A stretch of 64,000 nt of DNA. Origin: Leishmania mexicana MHOM/GT/2001/U1103 (Eukaryota > Euglenozoa > Kinetoplastea > Trypanosomatida > Trypanosomatidae). The translations under genes and the position numbers were made by a program. Location: assembly GCF_000234665.1 (NCBI RefSeq), contig NC_018324.1, forward strand, positions 3,046,944-3,110,943, in the 5' to 3' direction. Under the pieces are notes generated by a model. The model had not been told where the DNA came from and made no database searches. It was given only the letters and a program-made list of their open reading frames with translations. How positions within the stretch are numbered: position 1 is the first letter of the stretch; every line of letters starts with the position of its first letter. This document shows positions 41,001 to 50,039 of this stretch, piece by piece.

Positions 41001-41957
41001 TGGTTCTTGGATGCCCACGTGTACTACGTCGCGGACATTGTGGAGGAGCTGGCCACAATCGATCATCCCACCGCGCGCGTGGACTACACAACACCCTTGC
41101 AGGTGCCGGCGCGGTGCGGACGTCCGCCATCGTCGTCGTCCGGCAAGAAGCTCGCTCGCGCAAAGGAGTCTGAGAGAAAGGCCCCTGCAGCTCCAGTGCT
41201 GACCCACCACCAACGCGAGGAGGCCAGCGCGTTTGTGAGTCAACGCACCAGTGGCAGCCGTGGTCCTGGCGGTTACATAAACTCTGCGTGGCGGTCTTTC
41301 TTTGCCGCCTCTGGTGCGAGCAGGGCGTCCACACTATCGACGGCGTCCCCCGTCCTGCATGGCGTCTCGCCGGCAAATCCGCGTCAGCAAACCCTCTTAG
41401 GCTGCAGCGGCTCCAAGGCAGGCGGCGTGGCAGTCGGCGCCCCACCGCCTCCGTCTTTGACCATACCCGCTCGGTACGAATGGCCGCCAAGCGCGCTCGA
41501 GCTGCGCAGGCAGGCATGCAGCCACGTACATCTGCGTCCGGTGGAGCTACTGCTCCCCTATGGCGCGGCAGAGGCTTACTACGGCACCGCAGCGGCATCC
41601 ACATCGACACTGGTGCCCTTCAGCATCCACGACATGGCGGAGCCGACCGCGGCGCTTCTCGGTCGCGAAATTCCCCTTCGATTTCTGATGCGTCGCTCCG
41701 TGCGGGGCTCCTCAACGGGTGATAATGGGAAGGCGGAAGAAGATGTGGGCCACGAGCTCCCCGCCGGCGTGCGCACGACACAAGAGGAGCGTTTTCGCGT
41801 GTTCCGGAGGTGGTGGTGCCGCACCCGCAAGGCCGGCGCGTTGCGTGACAGTATCGCTGGACGCTCCGCGGAGACACTGGAGGATATCGTTGGCTTTGGT
41901 TGCCTGCTCACCCCGTCAGCGGCCGAAACGCGTAATGCCACCAGCGGAAGCCCATGA
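35061..41957 (+). CDS. AAA+ ATPase resembling ATAD5/Elg1, the PCNA-unloading clamp loader (2298 aa)
   Basis: The first ATG of the frame is at 35061. The N-terminal 1300 residues are mostly disordered, with short basic and Ser-rich patches. A nucleotide-binding module follows. Walker A is GPTGSGKT at 1333-1340 within VVSGPTGSGKTAAVYVAAQLLGF, and MNAS follows shortly after, as in ATAD5 (GPTGVGKTAAVYACAQELGF...VNAS). Walker B is LLLFEDAD at about 1509-1516. A sensor-1-like strand (PIVVTVSSDP) follows. ATAD5/Elg1 replaces RFC1 in a clamp-loader complex that removes PCNA from DNA after replication. Two PCNA-interaction-like motifs are visible, RSAFLKFF at 962-969 and PQAVANFF at 1438-1445; both keep the FF pair but lack the usual Gln at position 1. 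About 170 residues, including a charged helix, separate Walker A and B, which is long for the family. RFC1 or Rad17 are alternatives, but the Walker A context fits ATAD5 better. Confidence 0.72.
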   Translation: MVGGPRKARHAPACTTSSPAQPSSMATEDRTQNLGKRILDEPNASPRQLKGRGRGRCAAAPSVHASAVSTVDHGGEESATARVDATRKVDIDFGTESVYSCSSSGSSDFSISQHGKEGPVEIVVKDASVGLTSTLSHKLAPTPPAATTAAASRTLDGVAAIASDSPPPPQRRRGGGQSHHRGRERSERTLRSVTCVSDEEDTGESQRCCERATSPLSTASAESINASTCRLPTFELTMPSRALCDDDDGGDADDWERLPVRQQHQQRGADLAAHRHSCCFSTLGSLTTRSSVSSALPAATDAAEAKQHSCDTDDGEKGAGPHFHCTAPILQSSGLRDFFTYGVQAAMRHYSEHLNGATSAEEDGACSETNDSAGTPSLGRVANPTTLQASVYDTRQRNTAPRHRNAFLEDISNGPKYDVNTARNRARVYSCSSSSSSAATYDSDVEGSGAPSPRDDTDTRAGKVCLLNPQQTSLFRAPRGATAARYPPEQGAMADSSWLTTTATTSSPTTLQKSSLVPSGATQEVDQQRENSAQACFREALRHAYQCEDAHRLRRRAQLDKQQEQLLRGVELLQGASLSSSAALLPELQPSRGRDGRRSAALVRSPISLQQPQPQLGASPLSLLATSVEAAVETGTKTTAQQGRARDPSTSLAAEACLSSSSKVAARPQMSGIAKRLLQVMSPTQAQRLRRPLNPFIEALLRHYQDAQLKQRAARHAEDQAIHARRTYELPVLTEDVVRYAALLLCLRRRRSGGGGTAVTRAASAGGSGISQSGPASKEPSSSASNAEPQPPPTLTAAEPAAALPFGEEGTLLYLKYPPPLLRTTSFAVETVRLLKWLRTWKKSGPSVAGETGGVVGGGSSASVDGVSEGGSSSRRSRSRIGRKRVRTDVVKLNSRHDNVDSGDDDGGVVVVASPTPAPHGAASSSATPEAPPPNRSTVERVSQQAQHAVELQEAQVKQERRSAFLKFFGAAAATPPSTNGAKSSAKAAQDHDDGNDAAKEVVAQKPVSCLPISESADSNTGMRDTAAISVGAMHGITSFVTPFSPPSGQTQLNPSTLALASHAYQLYCHAWKHVVKTGITPLVIAANAFCGPKAVTGQSRLSNGHDNNGGTAATSDKGTSWTDGAVPRVCAGLPFFKEMREEARRTALGSANNGTYYVDAFGNRLRSARLAKKEQEQQELLVARQRRRAKKKGYFHRDDDNDGRLCGRAAGSGASAMLESILRSSTTCGSEGKGAGHGKKRRSCSGDASSDDASEGEGVMQHTQPRGSSRCAAARRARQHHSRASSSCSSSSKSSSPSSTSTSSTASVVSAESDQDEAGAKDELTNIAVVSGPTGSGKTAAVYVAAQLLGFHVVEMNASVRRCSKTVEHLLAELTRSYRLSGLRPGTTGGFNAEEELAKLKQQHAVMVERARAEAEAAESKAELKRREALKANGISPQAVANFFAKGSGHAAVPTSKTAKGVKGKDAAKQVSDVDIVGEAPAPAAVATQSSPPPAATALGTPVDAGTLLLFEDADVLLGDESAKPFYAAIRDLAHRSKVPIVVTVSSDPAAAQRYDTEPFLALLDGQLQQRHTSSASPTSPMQPTYWQLCDAAGLNSIMATMEAAHQALQVETDLGNRGGSTATTTTITASAHENSRSPSAAGDSGGSTGTAPVCGAPAASFPSLLSSAGGGGASGSAAPAACAWTNGANACVSTTTASGGGGGPGATSTATSATAAAVATRYTHMLLNATHVSSFFGSQTPFTVVDPLSSSALYAQLLAVGAVELDLLQFDEPATSPGGSDSATPLSSSSSQQELERMAARLTVCDTGLFRRLAEHLRHHIFGVWDIANDGSGALVAPPLLPGHNLVNAVQCDAARRTTTDVRYWLNKLQVLLLSLRAGSSTARVPNAAEAATSSELVTRKRSRETMKAAGPETTSAAYGSDNVMCDAKAIDTRRAEHLVEAEFQHRVSLAASEWDAGLGRHLSNVAHNEQHSTRYEHWFLDAHVYYVADIVEELATIDHPTARVDYTTPLQVPARCGRPPSSSSGKKLARAKESERKAPAAPVLTHHQREEASAFVSQRTSGSRGPGGYINSAWRSFFAASGASRASTLSTASPVLHGVSPANPRQQTLLGCSGSKAGGVAVGAPPPPSLTIPARYEWPPSALELRRQACSHVHLRPVELLLPYGAAEAYYGTAAASTSTLVPFSIHDMAEPTAALLGREIPLRFLMRRSVRGSSTGDNGKAEEDVGHELPAGVRTTQEERFRVFRRWWCRTRKAGALRDSIAGRSAETLEDIVGFGCLLTPSAAETRNATSGSP

Positions 41958-43186
41958 GACTTGCACCTTTGCAGCGACTCGTCTACTTCAATGGTTCACA
42001 CACACACACACACACACATGCATGCATGCACGCATAGATATGACATGCCCATGTGACTTCATTCCTTTTACACCTGTGCTTACCCCTGTTGCCAACGCAC
42101 ACAATGCGAAGTCGCCCAGCGTGTCTTCCTCTTGTCTGGCGCACATAGACCGAAAAATGGAACGAGCGACGAAATACACACAAAGGCACTGAAGAAACAG
42201 AGAGATCGCCACGAAAATGTCTTCCCTTCTCCTCCGCACATTGGATAGGCGGCTATCGTGGGAGCCCCCCTGCGCTTCGGGTGCGCGTGGATGTGCGCCC
42301 CCTTCCTCCCCCCACCCCCACCCGCTGCTCTGTGCGGTGTATGGGAGCGCGCAGGGGGACACGTGCAAAGGTGCATGGCCTATGAAGTAGCCCTGAGGTG
42401 AGCGCTTACACTCGAGGTAAAAGTGGGGCTCCGCCTGTGTTCCTCACTGCCGTCCACGTCTGCCGCAGGAGCGCCAGCGTCTGTGCAGGTTACTGTCCCT
42501 CCGCCTTCACCACCTTTACTACATCTCATCCCCACCACCACCCTCATAGCACTCGCCGAATCTTTCGGGCTCAAGGTCGGCTCTTTCCCTTGACCTCTTC
42601 CCACGTACGCCATCGACACGCCCCCACAGCACTGCCTCGCTCATCACCACCCACCACGAGAATCCTTCTGCAGGTGCGCACCCCATTACAGCCCATCCCC
42701 TCCCCTCCCCCCACTCGTTCTCTCGTCGGCCATATCTACTTTGCGCACCTGTGCAATATATTTATATATATTTAGATTTTGAAGGGGCGAGAGAAGAAGA
42801 GGACGGACAGAAGCGTAAGAGGACGAAGGCGAGACGGTATTTCGCTGTCTCACTCACGGACGTGCTGCTCCACCGTCTCCCTGCCTGCCTGTCCCTCTCT
42901 CCCTCACCCTGTATACACACCGCTGTCCGGTTGTCCACAACCTCTATTTCGTTGTGTCGTGGTTTCCCATTTCGACTGTGCGCCTCCAACTGTCTTGCTG
43001 TTGCTGTTACGGTATCTGCTCCTGCTGCCTATTGATCACCCTCTCGGTCTGTCTGTGTGTCTGTCTGCGCGCACGCACGCGCGCCTATGTGTGCCTTTTT
43101 CCTGGAGCACCACTCTGGCTGCTGCCCTTGCTGCAGCCTTCTGCTCCACCCTCGATCCGCTTGGCGGCTTTGTTTCCTGTTTTGAG
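41958..43186 (+). other. Intergenic interval between the AAA+ gene and the MORN gene
   Basis: About 1.2 kb. A (CA)n run (41997-42018) passes into CATG repeats (to about 42030), and a TA-rich tract lies at 42756-42775. The rest is C-rich, increasingly pyrimidine-rich towards the next gene. No RNA or protein gene is recognised. Confidence 0.65.
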
Positions 43187-43213
43187 CCTTCCTCTTTGTT
43201 TGATTTGGGACAG
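43187..43213 (+). promoter_or_regulatory. Predicted polypyrimidine tract and spliced-leader acceptor
   Basis: A T/C-rich tract ends at GGACAG with the AG at 43212-43213, 47 bases before the ATG at 43260. A longer pyrimidine-rich zone extends upstream to 43090, so upstream acceptors are possible. Confidence 0.5.
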
Positions 43214-43259
43214 GAGTGAGGCGGAGAGAGGGGAGTCGAAAGCACTGCGTGCAGCTCTC

Positions 43260-46200
43260 ATGGCGTCTGCGTCGGCCTCGCTGCAGACATCCTTTGGGGC
43301 TGCAGAGGAGAACGTCTGCTTAGGAGTACGTGGGACGCCGTTTACTGGCGTTGCTGACCGCACCCCACCGCCTCGAGTGGAATGTGTGACATACGCGAAG
43401 CTACCCTGCAAGTGCGCGCCCGGGCCTCCTATCGTTGTCTCCTCATCGCTGCGGCCGCACTCGGCATCGCCAGCGACACTGGATGCGGAAAATCACTTGC
43501 TGACAGCACCCTTGCCACTTCAACTCTCCGCCGCGCCACCATCCTCGTCCGCAGAAGAAGTAGCGACGCCATTGCCACTGCTTAAGCCATCGACTCCAAC
43601 AAGTACCGCCTCGGTGAATGAGAAGGGCGACTCGCCCTTTCTGGCAGCACAGCAGTTCCTATTCTCCTCCGGGGCGTCGCTGCTACACTACGCGAACCCG
43701 ACCTTTTTCCTCTCTCTGCGCAGCGGTGTAGACGCAAAAGGAGGCGGCGGTGGCACCAGCTGTGTCGAGGAGCTAAGTGAGGAAGGTCAGCGCAACTTGT
43801 TGACGTCGTCCACGGTAGCAGCGGCACTCAAGGAACGGTATGACGGAGTCAGCCCTACAGCCGTGTCGGGCAGCAGCACCGGTGCCAGCGGCGGCAGCGT
43901 AGACTGGAAAAAGATCGACTGGGTGCGCCAGCAGTGCCGCTACACGGGCGAGGCGCTGTTGAGGTCTCCCGTGAGAACGGCTCACGATGGCGAGACGGCG
44001 GCGCGGCGGGAGAGCGCATCCCTCGCGACTGATGCGGCACCCGTCGCCTCACCGCCTCCGCCCTCTGCCTCCTCATTCTCCACCCCTGGCAGCACTGAGG
44101 TGGGGGAAAAGTCGGTGGGTGCCCGCCTTATGCAATCTCTGCTGTACCCTTTCACGCAGCCAACCGGTCCATCAGCGCCTGCGGTAGCAGCGCCGACGAC
44201 GGCTGTGGACAACGCTGTCACGGACACGGTGGTCCCCCACGGGGTCGGTGTCATGACGTACTTGCTCTACTGCAAACCCAAGACCGCTGGCTATGGCTAC
44301 CCCTCTGGTGGCTCCCGGAGGGAAACCGCAGGCGCGGGTGAGTCGTCCTCGCCCCTCCTTCCTATGCCCCCATTTCTTCCGCCGGACCTTATACCGACCG
44401 CCTACTGCCCCCCACTCACCGACATTGAGATCATGACCGGTGAGGACGGCCTCGCCTCTTCAGGAGCTTTGGCAGCATCCCCTGTGCCTCCGGTGCCGCA
44501 CCTCTTGCTGCTGTCGCTGATTGTGTACGAGGGCGCCTTCGTGCGTGGACGACGGCATGGGCGAGGCCGTCTGACGGCGTACGGGCGAATGGTGCTGGAG
44601 TGCACCTGGTCAGAGGATGTACCATGTCTGGCGGTGCCATGGCCCATATCCCCGGCAGCAATCCCAACGGCGTCCCCGGTGCCGACGCTCTGGAACGTGA
44701 GCGCGCACGTGTGGACACCCACAGCCGCAAAACTGGCGCCGTCGTTCCCACACGTCCGTCAGCATGCACCACGAGCTTGCATCACAATGACAGATGGCAC
44801 CAAAGCGGCCGAAGCACGTCGATGTCCCTCCTGCGCACCCTCAGGGACGTGGTCGGTGAGGGCGACTCAGGCGTACATGGGCTCCTTGATGCTGGCAACG
44901 GTAGCGAGCAAGAAGCTGCTCGCCAAGATGGAGGCATGCATGGGAAGCGCCGGGGCTTCCCTGGTGGCGAAGGCGGTAACCAACCTGCACGGCGCGCGTT
45001 ACGTCGCCCTTCCTGTTCCCCACCCCTGGGCCTCGTCGCATGGCGAGCATCTCTGTGACGCCTTCTGTGGATTGGGCTGGGCGAATCACGTGGTGCTCCT
45101 CCCAGATGGTTTCGGTGAAGCACACTTTAGGGCAGACGGCGGCCTGGTGCGCTCTGCCGCACCGCCTGCATCATCTGCACTGGCCGTATCTGCTCTTGGC
45201 GGCCTCTTTCAGCCGCCACTCTGGGTGCCAGAGACCTCTTCTGCTGCCCTGTTCATGTGCACCTCCCTCCCATTCCCGTCTTCTTGCTGGCAGTACTGCG
45301 GTCAATGGTCCGCTGGTCTCCCGCACGGCTTCGGGGCAGCAGCCGAGCGGCTTACCGACCCCACCGCCACCTCCCTTGCCTTGTCTGCCTCCACTGCTGG
45401 CGCAGGGCCACCGCAGTACCCGTGGCGCTCGCTCTTCCTTGGGCAGTACGTGAACGGGAAGCGACATGGTCCAGGGACCTATCACGGCGCGCAGGGCAGT
45501 GAGGCCACAGAGGTGGTCCTGTGTGGTACGTGGCCGCGCAACGGGCAGAGCAGCGCCACTGCTGTCGCTACAGGTCCTGCGGCTGCGGCTGCTCGCGCAG
45601 ATGAGGACCAGACAGCGGCGACCGTCGTTCTTTTGCCCGCATCCTGCGGTACCGGTGTTACCCGTCCCGCCGGCTTTGGAGCCGCAACTGCCGCCTCCTC
45701 CCCACCTCCGCCGCTCTCGTCATCGTTCTTTTCGGTGCAGTGTGTTCGCTGGAGCGACAGCGGCGCCGACGAAGGCAGAAAGCCTGAATGCGGCAGCAGC
45801 GGCTGCGGAGGGGGGTTCTTCCCGGTCGCGAAGCTACGGCAATCTGCTGCGGCGTTGAGCGGCATGTGGGAACCACTGTTCCGCGCCGTGGACGACGCGG
45901 TGGCTGGGCAGAGTCCTGCACTGTTGTTCGGCGACGAAGAGCCTAGTGATGGAACCAGAGGTGGATGTGGAGGCGACGAAGCTGCCGTATCCAACGCCTC
46001 TCCATCGCGCAAGGCGCTGCTGTGGTGGCGAGCATGTCGAGTGATCGACAGCTTCGTCGCCTCCCCCGAGTGTGTCGCGGCACTGAGCACCTTTCATGCG
46101 TGCTTTGCGTTCATGTACGGGGAAGACGTGGCCGCCGTGGCTGCAGCGCAAGGACCAACAGCAACAACAGTTTCCGCGGCTGGCACGGCGCCTTCAGTGT

Positions 46201-49133
46201 CGAAAGAAGCGGCACTGAGGCTTCTGCAGCGCCTCGAGAGTGCTACGACTGTCGCGTCGTCGTCGTCTTCGGCGTCACTCATGGGGTACCCGTGGTGCCC
46301 AGCGCACTCCTGGTGTGCAATGGGGCGTCTAGGAAGCTCATCCGTCTCGTTGTGTGGGACACAGAGTGGTCCCGGATTTGCGGCCTGCCTCCACTCGGGA
46401 CTGTCAGACGGCGCCACACATTACCAGCCTCCACCCACCGCCTCGCGCCTTCGCACACCCCAGCCCGGCGGCTACACCAAAACAACCTGCTCGGAAAGAA
46501 GCGCAAATGGCGCCCCCCTTCGACCTCCGCTCAGCGCCGCGGCTGCCGCTCTCGAGCCGTTTGCTGCGGCCCACACCTTCACCCACGCCATGCACGCGGC
46601 CGCTGCCCTCGTCTCCTCCCTCCGTCTCCGACTTCTCTCCTGCCTCGCCGCCTACCCAGACCTCTGTGAAGTGGTCATGGGGGACAAGGAATGCGAGGAC
46701 AGGATTGTGCAGTGCTGCTGGCACATCGTCTTTTGCTACGTGGGGTCAGTGCTGGTGAGGAGGGCGACCGCCGTTGCAGTCGCTGATGTGCGTCTCGTGT
46801 GGGAGCTGCTCGGACTCAAGACCAAGAGGAGCAAAAAGGAAACGCTGATAGACTACTTCGTGGCCCTGCGTCGGTGTCGCACTCTGACGAGAGCGGACAT
46901 AGTGGGTGTGGCGCATGCCGACGTTTTGGAAGCGTGTGAGGCAGGCGGGCATTCTTCGCTAAACGAGTGCGCCAGGAGTCTCGGAAAGCTGCTGGAGCTG
47001 CACGCGACAGCTGCTTCGTCGTCCTCAATCCATGGCACGCCAGCCAGCCGTCTCTCCAGCGAGCTACAAGACATGACGACTTTCCTCTCACAACTGCATG
47101 CCTTGTTAGGCACTGCGGAACAAATCAGCGGTCGCGTGAAGAGCTCCGCGGATCATCTGTCCGGGTGCGAAGGAGAAGATGTGGCGATGACAGCGACGCT
47201 CACGTTGGCGCAGCGGGAAGCGCTGCTTCGCTGGGTTCTCTTTTCGGCGTCCGCGGGCCACACGGCGGTCGCCTCTTTTCCATCACGCAGTGTGGTAGGG
47301 CGGCACCCGTTCGCGTTCCTTTTGGTTGGCCATTTCCTGCTCAGTGGTCGAGTCACCCCTGCGTACCCCGTACTGGTCGGTAATAGCAACGGATGCCCCT
47401 CGCGGCACGGTCTTCTGCAGCTTCTGACGGCCATGGGGAACGCCACGAGAGAGCTGATGCACACGTACCCCTCCATCCGCTCGCGGGCTCTCCTCTCCTC
47501 GCCGGCTGCGGCAATGCATGCATGGACGATGTCTGCGGTGTGCCCCCTGGACACACTAGCGCTGAAGCTGGAGTACGTACTCAGTCATTGTGCGGCTCTG
47601 CACCTCCGCGCGTCTTACCGTGTTCACCTGATCAGTGGCGGTCCCGAAGGTGCGTCACCATCCTTGCTGCAGGGTGGTGATGAGGGCCGCTCCGCTGACG
47701 AGACGGGCGACACAGGCAAATGCAGTGGCGGCGCGCCAAAGGACAGAACCATCCACCTCAACGTGGATAGTCTGTCTCGCGAGGCACAGCAGTGGTGCCG
47801 GCGCGAACTGACGGACCGCCTCACTGCGCCGCTCCTGGAGGTGCGCCTTCAGCATTACTGGGATCGTCTCACACCGAGCTCTGCGCAGCACAGCAGTCCC
47901 AATCACCACCCCGCACGAGTTGATGGGACCGAGGAGCGTCGTGACAACGACTCGGCCCCGCCTTCCCCGTTGATGCGGTGGCTGCTGCTCTGTTTGCAGA
48001 GCGTGTTGAGTGGTCCACTCCAGCCTCAGTCGGTGGTGAAACCGTCTAGCGCCACTGCCCCGGCGGACTCGGCCTCCATGCGGCGTCGCACCAATCAGTC
48101 TTCGTCACAGTGGCCTAGGCAGTCCTGCTCCACCGCGCTTCCGACTCGCTACACCTGGAAGAAGTTTATCAGCGCTGTCTTCTTCAGCCCTGCAGAACGA
48201 GAGGAGTGGACCTCAGCCCACAGCCCCACCACCACTGCAGTCGCCTGTGCTCTGTCCTTGATGGACAGCTTCTATGTGGCCGCTCTTGCCTATACGCTCC
48301 GCGAGCTTGCCGGCATCGACTTGGACCTCAGAGTGCGCCTTGTCTTCGAAGACGAGGACGAGGACGAGGAGAGGAGTACCGATGCCGACAGGCAGGCGGC
48401 CAGCGAGGCGGGCGGGGCGGGCGAGCGTCGTGGTGCGACGGCTTCGGCGGCGTCATCACTGCAAGTGGAAAGCTTCAATCAGTCGCGGCGTGACCGTAAG
48501 AACATCTTCCTGAGCTCTTCCTCATCCTCATCCTCCGTACCTCTGTCACCGCGGGCAGCGTCCCTGTCGCCGGAACGAAACCTCTCCCCAGGTAGTGGCG
48601 TGCAGCGCGCGGCCACTGATGCGCATACCGGCGACGGCAGTAACAGAAGTGGGAACAGTAGCAGTCACAGTTGCTCGCCAGGCGATGGGGATACCGCAAC
48701 CTCAACGCAGTCGTCGACTCCGACACGTCAGCGCCTTTCCGCCTCGCAGCAGCCGTCGCGGCTTGCATGTACCCAGGGATCACCGTGTGATGGACCACCC
48801 CGAGCGAATGGGCGCCTGGGGAGTCAGTCTGCGGGCGTCGCCGGCTCTGCTGCGTCTCCCCTGATGGGTGGTCCCGTGGGAAAGGAGTGGAAGTTGACGC
48901 TAGTGCTTCGAAACGGTAGTGACGACGGCGGCGAGCAAGAGACGGCAGCGTCACCCAGCCATCTCTTCTCAACTCTCACTTGGGAGGTGGTGGAGCAGGT
49001 GTGCTCGACCGTGCTCCATCAGCTGCAAGCCACGGCCCAGCCCGGCGATGCGGCGGAGAGTAAGAAGCTGACAAAGGCAAAGGCAGAGAAAGCCAGACGG
49101 CGACCGTCAAAGAGGGAGGCAATATCGATGTAA
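43260..49133 (+). CDS. Large MORN-repeat protein (1957 aa)
   Basis: The frame is open from 42954, but that extension (Cys/Leu/Val/Arg-rich) translates the pyrimidine tract, and the ATG at 43260 follows the predicted acceptor. Three MORN-type motifs are visible: YEGAFVRGRRHGRGRLTAYG near residue 424, YCGQWSAGLPHGFG near 677 and FLGQYVNGKRHGPGTYHG near 726. MORN repeats form elongated sheets that act in cytoskeletal or membrane-linked scaffolds. In trypanosomatids MORN1 marks the hook complex near the flagellar pocket; this protein is far larger and is not MORN1. The middle and C-terminal parts (about residues 1090-1480 and 1640-1700) look folded and helical. An acidic DEDEDEE tract lies near 1700, followed by Ser-rich sequence and a last ordered piece (WKLTLVLRNGS, near 1880). 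The combination recalls alsin-type MORN proteins, but I see no clear VPS9 motif. Confidence 0.75.
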   Translation: MASASASLQTSFGAAEENVCLGVRGTPFTGVADRTPPPRVECVTYAKLPCKCAPGPPIVVSSSLRPHSASPATLDAENHLLTAPLPLQLSAAPPSSSAEEVATPLPLLKPSTPTSTASVNEKGDSPFLAAQQFLFSSGASLLHYANPTFFLSLRSGVDAKGGGGGTSCVEELSEEGQRNLLTSSTVAAALKERYDGVSPTAVSGSSTGASGGSVDWKKIDWVRQQCRYTGEALLRSPVRTAHDGETAARRESASLATDAAPVASPPPPSASSFSTPGSTEVGEKSVGARLMQSLLYPFTQPTGPSAPAVAAPTTAVDNAVTDTVVPHGVGVMTYLLYCKPKTAGYGYPSGGSRRETAGAGESSSPLLPMPPFLPPDLIPTAYCPPLTDIEIMTGEDGLASSGALAASPVPPVPHLLLLSLIVYEGAFVRGRRHGRGRLTAYGRMVLECTWSEDVPCLAVPWPISPAAIPTASPVPTLWNVSAHVWTPTAAKLAPSFPHVRQHAPRACITMTDGTKAAEARRCPSCAPSGTWSVRATQAYMGSLMLATVASKKLLAKMEACMGSAGASLVAKAVTNLHGARYVALPVPHPWASSHGEHLCDAFCGLGWANHVVLLPDGFGEAHFRADGGLVRSAAPPASSALAVSALGGLFQPPLWVPETSSAALFMCTSLPFPSSCWQYCGQWSAGLPHGFGAAAERLTDPTATSLALSASTAGAGPPQYPWRSLFLGQYVNGKRHGPGTYHGAQGSEATEVVLCGTWPRNGQSSATAVATGPAAAAARADEDQTAATVVLLPASCGTGVTRPAGFGAATAASSPPPPLSSSFFSVQCVRWSDSGADEGRKPECGSSGCGGGFFPVAKLRQSAAALSGMWEPLFRAVDDAVAGQSPALLFGDEEPSDGTRGGCGGDEAAVSNASPSRKALLWWRACRVIDSFVASPECVAALSTFHACFAFMYGEDVAAVAAAQGPTATTVSAAGTAPSVSKEAALRLLQRLESATTVASSSSSASLMGYPWCPAHSWCAMGRLGSSSVSLCGTQSGPGFAACLHSGLSDGATHYQPPPTASRLRTPQPGGYTKTTCSERSANGAPLRPPLSAAAAALEPFAAAHTFTHAMHAAAALVSSLRLRLLSCLAAYPDLCEVVMGDKECEDRIVQCCWHIVFCYVGSVLVRRATAVAVADVRLVWELLGLKTKRSKKETLIDYFVALRRCRTLTRADIVGVAHADVLEACEAGGHSSLNECARSLGKLLELHATAASSSSIHGTPASRLSSELQDMTTFLSQLHALLGTAEQISGRVKSSADHLSGCEGEDVAMTATLTLAQREALLRWVLFSASAGHTAVASFPSRSVVGRHPFAFLLVGHFLLSGRVTPAYPVLVGNSNGCPSRHGLLQLLTAMGNATRELMHTYPSIRSRALLSSPAAAMHAWTMSAVCPLDTLALKLEYVLSHCAALHLRASYRVHLISGGPEGASPSLLQGGDEGRSADETGDTGKCSGGAPKDRTIHLNVDSLSREAQQWCRRELTDRLTAPLLEVRLQHYWDRLTPSSAQHSSPNHHPARVDGTEERRDNDSAPPSPLMRWLLLCLQSVLSGPLQPQSVVKPSSATAPADSASMRRRTNQSSSQWPRQSCSTALPTRYTWKKFISAVFFSPAEREEWTSAHSPTTTAVACALSLMDSFYVAALAYTLRELAGIDLDLRVRLVFEDEDEDEERSTDADRQAASEAGGAGERRGATASAASSLQVESFNQSRRDRKNIFLSSSSSSSSVPLSPRAASLSPERNLSPGSGVQRAATDAHTGDGSNRSGNSSSHSCSPGDGDTATSTQSSTPTRQRLSASQQPSRLACTQGSPCDGPPRANGRLGSQSAGVAGSAASPLMGGPVGKEWKLTLVLRNGSDDGGEQETAASPSHLFSTLTWEVVEQVCSTVLHQLQATAQPGDAAESKKLTKAKAEKARRRPSKREAISM

Positions 49134-49945
49134 GCGCAGGCGAGGCAGATCGCAGCCGTCATCTCACGTGCCCCGACAGGAAGCGGCTGTCGAGGAACAG
49201 CAGGAACAAAGAAAAGGGTGCTGACTTCATTTTCTCTCCCTTCGCTCTTTCAAGACGTCCACGTACCCTCGCATACCAGCCCACGCCTACGCCGTGGTCG
49301 ACAAAGTCAGCCGCACACAGAAACGAAACAAAAGGAAATATGAGTGTCTCTCTCTCTCTTGAGCCGTCAAGGGCCGTCGGTCATGCACAAACGCCCATAA
49401 TCCCCATCGTTCGGCATGACGTACCTCTCTACGATATGCCACTTCGCCGCCGCTGCTCCTGCTACTGCTCCTCCGCGTCTCCGTCTCTCTGTATCTCTCC
49501 TTCGTTCTCCTCCTCGACCCCCCCCCCACACACACACATGCAACTCTCTGTAGTTCGGTAGTGCACTACGCGGCCCTGCGTCGACCCACACACGCTCGCA
49601 CGTACACAGACACCTCTCTCTCAGCAATCATCACACACTGACGTGCGGATATCATCTTCAAGAGAAGAGGCTACCACGTGTGCACCGCCTCTTTGTTCCT
49701 CGCAGCTATCTCTTATCCATCTCTCTGGCCGTGAGTAGACTCACGTGGTTGCGTGGGGTGCAGCTGAGTCCTCCTCCGCTGACACTCCTCGGCGTGTGTG
49801 CTGGTGCGCGTCTCTTTCTTTCGCTGTTGCTGTGTCTGAGCGGTGGACCTCCCCACCCACCCCTCTTGCTGCATCTCAACTCATTCACGCGCTCGCTCAC
49901 GTCAAGTGCCCCGGCCGCCCTTCTCCTTTCTCTTTGTTGATAGAG
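49134..49945 (+). other. Short intergenic interval
   Basis: About 810 bases of CT- and CA-rich sequence (CA run at 49528-49540). No gene or repeat copy is recognised. Confidence 0.7.
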
Positions 49946-49995
49946 TCCTTCTTTGTTTTCTTTTCGATCTTTCCCTTTCCTCCGGTGCGCCGTAG
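49946..49995 (+). promoter_or_regulatory. Predicted polypyrimidine tract and spliced-leader acceptor
   Basis: T/C-rich sequence from 49946 ends with AG at 49994-49995, giving a 5'UTR of about 45 bases before the ATG at 50040. The upstream non-ATG codon at 49953 lies within the tract. Confidence 0.6.
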
Positions 49996-50039
49996 CCCCC
50001 TCCCAACTCCATCCACCGAGCCATCCACTCGCCGCAACG

